Below are positions 16,332 to 21,776 of a DNA stretch of 21,776 nucleotides, in pieces. The notes under the pieces are model-generated. The model was given only the letters and a program-made list of their open reading frames with translations, searched no databases and was not told the DNA's origin. The stretch comes from Bremia lactucae (taxonomy: Eukaryota; Oomycota; Peronosporomycetes; Peronosporales; Peronosporaceae), in contig NW_027152031.1 of the NCBI RefSeq assembly GCF_004359215.1, positions 1,242,358 to 1,264,133 on the forward strand, read 5' to 3'. Made by a program: the position numbers and the translations under genes. Every line of letters begins with the position of its first letter. The first letter of the stretch is position 1.

Positions 16332-17201
16332 CGCTCACAGCCATCAAGTATGAATAATGCTCAGGCCAAGATCGCCTTGCCTCTTTTTTGTTAGTAAAGA
16401 GTTTAATTGCTTGAGCAGCAGTTATTGGTGTCTTGAACGTGTCATGCATCCTCTGCATCACGTATTGTAGAGTTGGTATAACTTGCCACCATGATCCACT
16501 TGTTTGCTGAAATATCTTTCGGCAGTGCCCGTAAGATATTGTTCAAAAACGTCAGTTGTGACACTTTCAGTCCAAATAAATCCACATGTTTCTTGGACCA
16601 TGTCAACCTGTCTCCAAAACTTCTTTTCCAAATAAAAAACTGATCCCAGACCAGCATATACTTCGGTCCCATCGAATTTCGAATAGCCAACTTTCGTTGT
16701 CTGGCATCCGGGTTCCTGTAACCTGCCAGGGGTGGTGATCGTTGAATCGGCACTTGAGGACTTTGAGGTTGATACGGAGTAAATTGCACAGAGATTTGAG
16801 GAATTTCTTGTCCCTCTGTGCCACCCTAGCTCGTGCCCTTGGATGATACCGATTTTGGTCACCCAAAATTTCATTTCGACCCCTCATCACGGAATCGTCC
16901 AAGGCATCAAGGTGTAGTCGACCAGCGAAATCCGCACCTAGCATGGATGTAAACATTTCACTTTCAACCGCACCTCTTACCTTACATCCTCGGCCAACTT
17001 GGATTGAGAAGCTTCTATTTTCTTCATTCGTTCATCTATCCCAGCAAGCATATCCATCATCATCGATAGCGCCATAGTTTCCGTACTCCTTTCAGAGGTA
17101 TGAGGCGGTAAGATTGTTGCCGATTCCGACCTAGCCCTTTCGTGACTAGAATTTGTCGGAAGCTCGACATCACTTGCACGTGAGTTGGCAGTTGGGCTCA
17201 T
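16270..17201 (-). pseudogene. Ty1/copia gag, frameshifted
   Basis: The start is MSPTANSRASDVELPTNSS at 17201, chosen because this ATG lies directly after the LTR end inside a PBS-like motif. It stays open to 16977 and ends in a predicted helix (MLAGIDERMKKIEASQSKLA). Further gag sequence is spread over two frames, 16956-16458: [41 protein letters not shown]; then MQRMHDTFKTPITAAQAIKLF (16450-16390). At least three frame changes occur. The overall size matches a copia gag. No intact reading frame remains. Confidence 0.8.
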
Positions 17202-17205
17202 AACC
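17194..17205 (-). promoter_or_regulatory. Putative copia PBS matching a tRNA-iMet anticodon arm; contains the gag ATG
   Basis: The minus strand reads GGTTATGAGCCC directly after the LTR end TTTAACA. Its complement, GGGCTCATAACC, is the anticodon stem-loop sequence of initiator tRNA-Met with its CAT. Use of an internal tRNA fragment as primer is known for Drosophila copia and yeast Ty5. Here the ATG of gag (17201-17199) is the complement of the anticodon. Confidence 0.65.
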
Positions 17206-17650
17206 TGTTAAATTGGTGTAGAATAGAAAGCTTATTGACGAAGAAGTAAACGGGAAACTAATGCGTACTATCTTAATCCTACTTGTGCATCACTAATTAG
17301 CCTGTCCTAAATTACGTTATAACCTAGGTGAGTAATGAGCCCTTTATTTGCGCTCGCTGTACCTTCTTTGTTTGTATCTTAGAAAGTCGCGTTACGCACC
17401 TTCTCTGCGCGAAACTTGAAACGTCGCCCTATGCACCTTCTTTGTGCATCTTTCAACACAAGCGACCCTTAAAGCTAATCGAGAATTGAGCTTTCAATTC
17501 TAAATTTGCGCTGATGCTTTCTAGTAAATTATCTTACATATCTTTAAGTAAACTAAGTCTTAAAACAAATTAATGAAAATATACTCTGAAGTTATTGTAG
17601 AAAATCTATCTTACATTTTGCCAAAATACTTTCGGTACGATTGTGGACAG
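17206..17650 (-). repeat. Copia 5' LTR (right boundary not determined)
   Basis: On the minus strand it ends TTTAACA, next to the PBS. No second LTR of this element is in the window, so the far end is a guess. It contains three imperfect copies of a 34-37 bp unit at 17352-17460 (GTCGC...CACCTTCT.TG.GC..TT). Starts are near 17352, 17386 and 17423. The sequence is otherwise AT-rich and without coding capacity. Confidence 0.55.
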
Positions 17651-18520
17651 CCGGATGAATCGAGTGCGATGCTCGCTTTTTAAATTTATCATATAGAAGA
17701 AGGTACCTTCTTAAGAGTGAAACTATTTCCAATACAATACCAGCACCAGTTAAGCTTCAAGAAGCTAATCCTGCACCTAATTTTTTTAAAAGCTTGCAAG
17801 ACTAATTTTTTATATTGTCAATTTATTGCTAAATATAATGGATTGCGAATTTGACAAAATTCATATTAAATTGAGTGTCCAGATATCAGCTTATTAACGA
17901 ATTGCTCGTCTCACATTTTTACACCAACCCACGAATAATTTACAAACCGTCAGTCCCATAACCGGTATCACCTGAAACCCGTTTCGGTATACTATATTCG
18001 CATTTTTCGTCTTAATTCATATTGATTATTTTTAAATTAAATTTCTCTTCGTTGAGACGAGAAATAGATAATTTAGAATGCCGACATTGGTTGAAGTGAT
18101 ATCGACCGACTAGGAAGTAGCTAGTGGTAGTGACCGTATACGAAGTTCTGCCTTAGCATGTTGGGGCATGCCTCATTAGCCTGATCAACTTCTCATGCCT
18201 CGGCCACCTACAGGTGAATCTTGCTCTGTAAATACTGCATACGGTAGAACCTGTCTAAATTACTAATGCTGGGACGCCAGTTCCTGATAAGTTTAAATAA
18301 ACTATAATTTTAGAAAGGGGTACTGCTTTCCAAATAAATAATTTAATTTGCTTTTTGGATGTGGTTGCCTTCTCCCCCCATCCCCTAAATACAACTCAGC
18401 AGCACATCAACAACGTCTCGGAGAGGAGCACGCCACACCACAATAACGGACTAGGTCCGTGTGACTCTCTGCAAACATCACACAGAATCTCGCACTCAAT
18501 CAGGCTCAGCTTGTCAATTG
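17651..18520. other. AT-rich stretch without recognisable gene
   Basis: No coding or retroelement motif is seen. A perfect 16-base palindrome lies at 17697-17712 (AAGAAGGTACCTTCTT), and an ATTTCTC / GAGAAAT stem-loop near 18040-18064. The part 18360-18520 is less AT-rich and may be decayed pol linker belonging to the RT fragment that follows. Confidence 0.5.
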
Positions 18521-18524
18521 GCTT

Positions 18525-18596
18525 CAGGACAAGATAGAGGTGTCTGTCATGAAATTGACTCGGCTCCTGGAACTAAGTACTGTGTCACACGACAGT
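18525..18596 (+). pseudogene. Gypsy RT N-terminal fragment cut by an LTR insertion
   Basis: One frame gives CHEIDSAPGTKYCVTRQ at 18546-18595, the conserved start of gypsy RT (compare RHEIDLIPGSK at 2600). It ends exactly where the family-1 LTR terminus TGTAGG begins at 18597. The younger element therefore inserted into an older pol. The continuation should lie beyond the right edge of the window. Confidence 0.75.
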
Positions 18597-19083
18597 TGTA
18601 GGCGGGCACGTCTATTGCGGCCACGCTCTACTTAAGCACATACCCTAGCACATTGAGGAGCGGTTTGACCGTCTTCGTTCACGTGCAGCGAGGTAGTTGG
18701 TGGGCGCCTAAGCGACCTTCCTAACGAAATATAAGCTTTAGTGCAAGTGACGTCACGGGAACGGTAAACCGTCTCCATGTGCGCACTTATGAGCTAGGAA
18801 TTAGTTTCCAGACTTATTTATATTTAATCATTCTATATATAAAACCTATTTTAGCCAATCATAAATGCCATCTCTGTAGATATGCACTTAGATGTATTGC
18901 GAGCGTATTATTCCAAATACTTCGTATCCTGGATGACGCTAGGCGTCATCCCTTCCAACGGTCACAATGTGAACCACACTCAAGTGGTGGTCCAATTACT
19001 TCACTTAAGTATTACCATCCCCTTAAGTACACTTGGTGTACTTAAGAGGATCGTGTAACATAGGGCACCTTTAGCTCGTTACA
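18597..19083 (-). repeat. Family-1 gypsy 3' LTR, copy B
   Basis: On the minus strand it runs from TGTAACGAGC (19083) to CCTACA (18597), 487 bp, with TG...CA ends. It aligns with copies A and C. Conserved hairpins include 18931-18951 (GGATGACG / CGTCATCC) and about 19023-19046 (CTTAAGTACA / TGTACTTAAG). The first 32 bases fold as GTGTAAC / GTTACAC around an inner GGGC / GCTC pair. As the 3' LTR it belongs to the minus-strand pol at 20160-21776. Confidence 0.85.
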
Positions 19084-19095
19084 CCACCGCCCTTC
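19084..19095 (-). promoter_or_regulatory. Polypurine tract of family-1 element (copy 2)
   Basis: The minus strand reads GAAGGGCGGTGG immediately before the LTR start TGTAACG at 19083. It matches the tract at 8926-8938 in the inverted copy. A perfect 10-bp stem-loop (CTAATTTACA / TGTAAATTAG) lies just beyond it, near 19101-19124. Confidence 0.6.
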
Positions 19096-19219
19096 ATGAA
19101 CTAATTTACATTTGTGTAAATTAGTCAAATAGGAATCAGGAAACAGCGAGCTGCTTTACGCGCCGCTTTAGTTCTCTCAGTCACTATAGCGACCTGTGAG
19201 TACATACACGGTGCCAAGC

Positions 19220-20655
19220 ATGCCACCTAAAAGGGACAAAGCTTGTGGGTCGTCTGTAAAGACACCCATTCAACAACACACGAAACACACGCACCGCGTT
19301 AACACGCCAACAGCGCCTAGTGCCTCAGTGGAAACGCCGACAGCTACTGATGCTGCTGATGCCCTTTTTAACTGGGCTGAATGATCCATCCCACTTTCAC
19401 AGTGAGGATGTAAATCCGTCGCTCATTGTCGATTACAATGAGTCGACACCGCTGCCATCAACTAATAGTAGTGATGAGTACAGCGAGCTAATGATGAAGG
19501 ATGATGGCGCTTTACTGTCCATCCAAACTTCACACATCGCTCCTAACATGAAGACAGCAAAGTTTATAATACTGTCTCGTCATCTGCGCTGGCTAGCCTA
19601 GCGACCATTAATTATAGCGCTGCCCATAAAGGCGCAGCTGCTTCTCAGTTGGGTAAAACCACAACACCTGTCGTTCAGGCCATCTTTCACAACGGGTCTG
19701 ACGCAGAAGAGCCTGAGCGTAAAGCTTCACCGACGGCATGTGAGCATGTCCAGTCGGTGTCACAAGCCAGTCGTATCGAACGTGGCTATGTGACGGGTGG
19801 TATACCACTCATACCCCCTCCATCTCAATGGCCTCGTATCAATGGGCAAAAGCGTTGCTCCTAGAGCGCGCTATTCTAGACGCTTATAATTATTATGGCG
19901 TCTACTATTCATGTTGCTCAGTAACGATCGCTTAGACATATTCCCTCGATCCCGGTCGTGTTGCGTCCAAATGAAACGCCCGACAAATATGAGGCGGAAT
20001 TCACGCGCCGCTTTCAACCGCATTACGATGCGGTGAAACAGCGGTCGCAGCGAATTAATTTCGCCCGCTTGCTTGTGAAAGAAATCATGGGCGGTACATT
20101 ACCCCCTGTTTATTCTCACTACGCTACTTCTGCTAGTCCGTTTGAGGCTAGCGGAGAGGCCTCACCTGGTGCTCCTTTTGTAAGCAGTCACTAAGCCGAG
20201 CACGTCATACATAGTGTATCGATCGGAACCAAGAGTTGAAATTATTCGGGGATCCGCTCCACTGGGCGAGAATTTGATACTTTTGCCTCACAGAGCGGTA
20301 AGCAAGCAACCTTCCAACAAGGAAGTGTTGATTCCCACCCGCATCCATCAGTGCAGGCGGCGCCCGATAGGAGTGGCGATTTCGCCCACCTAATTGCGGC
20401 TGACTTACCCGCGTCCGTTCAGTCGTAGGCGTTAAGCGCTGCTGAACGACGTATTGCGGATCTCGAGGGTCATGTCTTGTGACTGACCTCGGATCTTCAG
20501 GATGTCCGCACGAAGGATCGTCAGGGTTATGAACACCTGAAACTTCATCTTGACATCCTGGAGAAATTGATGCTGAGGGACCCGCATTACGCGCGTGGTT
20601 ACCCTCGCTCTCCTAGTCCTTATCGTGGTGGGAGGATTCATTCGGCTGGAATTTT
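19220..20655 (+). pseudogene. Family-1 antisense ORF (MPPKR protein), copy 2
   Basis: It starts MPPKRDKACGSS at 19220 and is open to 19384. A 1-bp indel near 19370 moves the conserved SEDVNPSLIVDYNES block to another frame (to 19601). Then LGKTTTPVVQAIFHNGSDAE and GYVTGGIPLIPPPSQWPR (to 19862), PDKYEAEFTRRFQPHYDAVK (19980-20040), VKEIMGGT, and near 20440-20600 ERRIADLEGHV, LTSDLQDVRTKDRQGYEHLK and LHLDILEKLM, a short coiled coil, then a basic Ser/Pro tail. All blocks are shared with 7540-8792. From about 20160 on it lies opposite the pol linker and chromodomain. The product is unknown. Confidence 0.7.
20160..20600 (-). pseudogene. Family-1 pol linker and chromodomain (copy 2), antisense to the MPPKR ORF
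   Basis: On the minus strand one frame is open for about 110 codons from about 20565 to 20215: a Pro/Asp/Arg-rich linker (GVHNPDDPSCGHPEDPRS, RVSQPQLGGRNRHSYR) followed by PALMDAGGNQHFLVGRLLAY, RQKYQILAQWSGSP and FNSW. After a stop, DVLGLVTAY follows near 20198-20172. This is a chromodomain with F, W, W cage positions; the usual VERLL is VGRLL and QWRG is QWSG. It aligns with 7811-7980 and keeps the same domain order despite different substitutions. Confidence 0.75.
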
Positions 20656-20673
20656 TTCACTTCCACTTCTCTC

Positions 20674-21110
20674 TCACCCGACGACGCTCGACTCACACTC
20701 GGCGTCACCATCGGTCTCCTTAGACGGATAGGGGTATGTGATCTCTTCTGGATCAACATACCGCTTCCGACGACCGACGTAAAATACGGAGTGCTTCTTT
20801 ACATACGGGGGAAGAGTAAGCCTAAAATTAAGGTCTCCAACCTCTTCTACCACCGTAAACGGCCCAATAAAACGCGGCAACAACTTCGTAGTACCTCCAG
20901 GTAGTACATAAATTGTATTTTTAGGTAGGGTAGCAGTACTGAATAGTACTTATTCCGCACTCTTAAGCGTTCATTGTTTTTGCGACTATTTCGGTCTGCA
21001 TATTGTTTTTGCTTGTCCTGTCTGCCTGCCATCGCGTCACGGACTTTTCGTGGGATGGATACTTGCTCATCCACAAAGCGTTGAGCCTCGCTCACGCTTT
21101 CAGCATCAAA
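20674..21110 (-). pseudogene. Family-1 integrase C-terminal region with GPY/F domain (copy 2)
   Basis: Reading leftwards: RFVDEQVSIPRKVRDAMAGR and DRNSRKNNERLRV (21085-20960), the same missing G after AATAAG as in copy 1, then LPRFIGPFTVVEEVGDLNFR (20880-20820) and KKHSVFYVGRRKRYVDP (20797-20747). The frame ends at 20674. The last shared block is ETDGDAECESSV. Nucleotide identity to 7090-7490 is high, with substitutions scattered through all codon positions. Confidence 0.85.
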
Positions 21111-21776
21111 CTCGCCGATGACACCGCCGAAAGGTCAGTCATAGGATGTAGTTGTCAATAACGAAACGGTTCCCCTCATTCGCACTGAGCGTAATGAGGG
21201 ACCCTCACCCGCATAGACTCGGGCTGTGCACAAACGAAATTGTCGTCGGTAAATGGCGCAGTTCGTTTATATAAAACGGTGTCTCACCCGTACTGGTCAG
21301 AAAACTGTTATTGATAGCGAGCTTCACGAATGGCAATTGTCTGCTCCATTCTTCGGGAGTCGCTATCGAGCGCAATTCAACCGCAACGAACCGATTTGCA
21401 CGTTCTGTTTGGCCCCGGCCTGGAAATGATCTGCGGTCGACATGTGGAGCTTGCTACCTAGCAGCTCGAACACATGTCGCCAAAACCGGACGTAAAACGT
21501 GGATCCCGGTTCGATAATATGGACTAGGGTCTCCCGTGTAGTCGGTATAGATAATCCAAGAAAAGAGAGCTGCCTCCTTGCCTGTGATGGATATTTTACA
21601 TGGTGCTAAATGCACCATTTTGCTCAGTTTGTATACAAAGACGACGAGCCCTGTCCGACCCTTATGATCGGGCGGCATGCCAAATATAAAGTCCAAACTT
21701 ACTGACTTCCAACAGTTGGTTGGAATCGGTAGCGGCTTCAGTGGCGCACTGCTGGACGGTGCAGGCTTAATGCGCT
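21111..21776 (-). pseudogene. Family-1 integrase core (copy 2), cut by the window edge
   Basis: The minus strand begins RIKPAPSSSAPLKPLP just after the CxxC of the zinc finger, then SLDFIFGMPPDHKGRTGLVV (first Asp, about 21690) and VHLAPCKISITGKEAA. A frame change near 21570 precedes DRDPRFTS (second Asp region, about 21510), HVFELLGSKLHMSTADH, and the catalytic Glu region, where the same 1-bp deletion before ERAN as in copy 1 occurs (21412-21416). TGETPFYINELRH follows near 21290-21250. The rest of pol lies beyond 21776. Confidence 0.85.

Larger units (their letters stand above)
18597..21776 (-). repeat. Right arm of the large inverted repeat (family-1 element, copy 2)
   Basis: This arm is the inverse counterpart of 6405-9406, containing LTR, purine tract, antisense ORF, chromodomain and integrase in the same relative order. 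The left flank (a gypsy RT fragment) has no equivalent next to the left arm, which marks an independent insertion site. The arm continues beyond the window. Confidence 0.8.

Noticed and set aside
17352..17460. tRNA or snRNA gene in the repeated LTR segment
   Set aside because: No cloverleaf or internal promoter boxes; it is an imperfect 34-37 bp tandem repeat.
18355..18537. 60-codon plus-strand frame MDVVAFSPHP...
   Set aside because: A different frame ends in recognisable RT sequence at 18546-18595; this frame carries no motif.

Overview
The window looks like a repeat-dense, gene-poor stretch of an oomycete nuclear genome (Phytophthora / downy-mildew type). This is inferred from the style of its Ty3/gypsy and Ty1/copia proteins; there is no taxonomic marker. 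I found no host gene, rRNA, tRNA or CRISPR array. Nearly everything recognisable is decayed LTR retrotransposon. Frameshifts and stops are common, and several catalytic residues are lost.

Layout. 1-584: a family-1 gypsy 5' LTR (minus strand) with its primer binding site; its element leaves the window on the left. It sits inside an older reverse transcriptase (RT) whose YLDD box follows at 599. 801-2190: unassigned, hairpin-rich. 2200-4230: a badly decayed gypsy pol (RT, then integrase, INT). 4400-9406: a family-1 gypsy element on the plus strand (protease, linker, an inverted RT fragment, RNase H, INT, chromodomain, polypurine tract, 3' LTR). 9407-10430: unassigned. 10440-13773: a family-2 gypsy element on the plus strand (INT, GPY/F, chromodomain, polypurine tract, 3' LTR). 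It is inserted in the RT of a copia element that runs on the minus strand from 17201 to 13774, with part of the copia 5' LTR to its right. 17650-18520: AT-rich, unassigned. 18597-21776: a second family-1 element on the minus strand, inserted in another RT fragment. It is the inverted counterpart of 6405-9406.

Most interesting result. Both gypsy families carry a long antisense reading frame between pol and the 3' LTR. Its C-terminal half overlaps, on the opposite strand, the pol linker and chromodomain. In family 2 about 780 bp is almost fully open on both strands. The same arrangement occurs in both family-1 copies. A PBS-like motif on one side of the LTR and purine tracts on the other indicate that pol is the genomic sense and this frame is antisense. 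It starts 120-150 bp from the LTR, has an acidic Ser/Asp-rich N-terminal region and ends in a coiled coil. It resembles in position the antisense ORFs of plant Tat-lineage elements, but here it overlaps pol.

Second result. The gypsy LTRs, the antisense ORF, family-2 INT/chromodomain and the 1.8-4.1 kb pol are packed with perfect 7-12 bp stem-loops, often every 20-40 bp. The neighbouring copia element is not, which argues against a window-wide composition effect.

Third result. The two family-1 copies share two 1-bp frameshifts in integrase yet sit at unrelated sites. They therefore descend from an already defective progenitor, which suggests mobilisation in trans.
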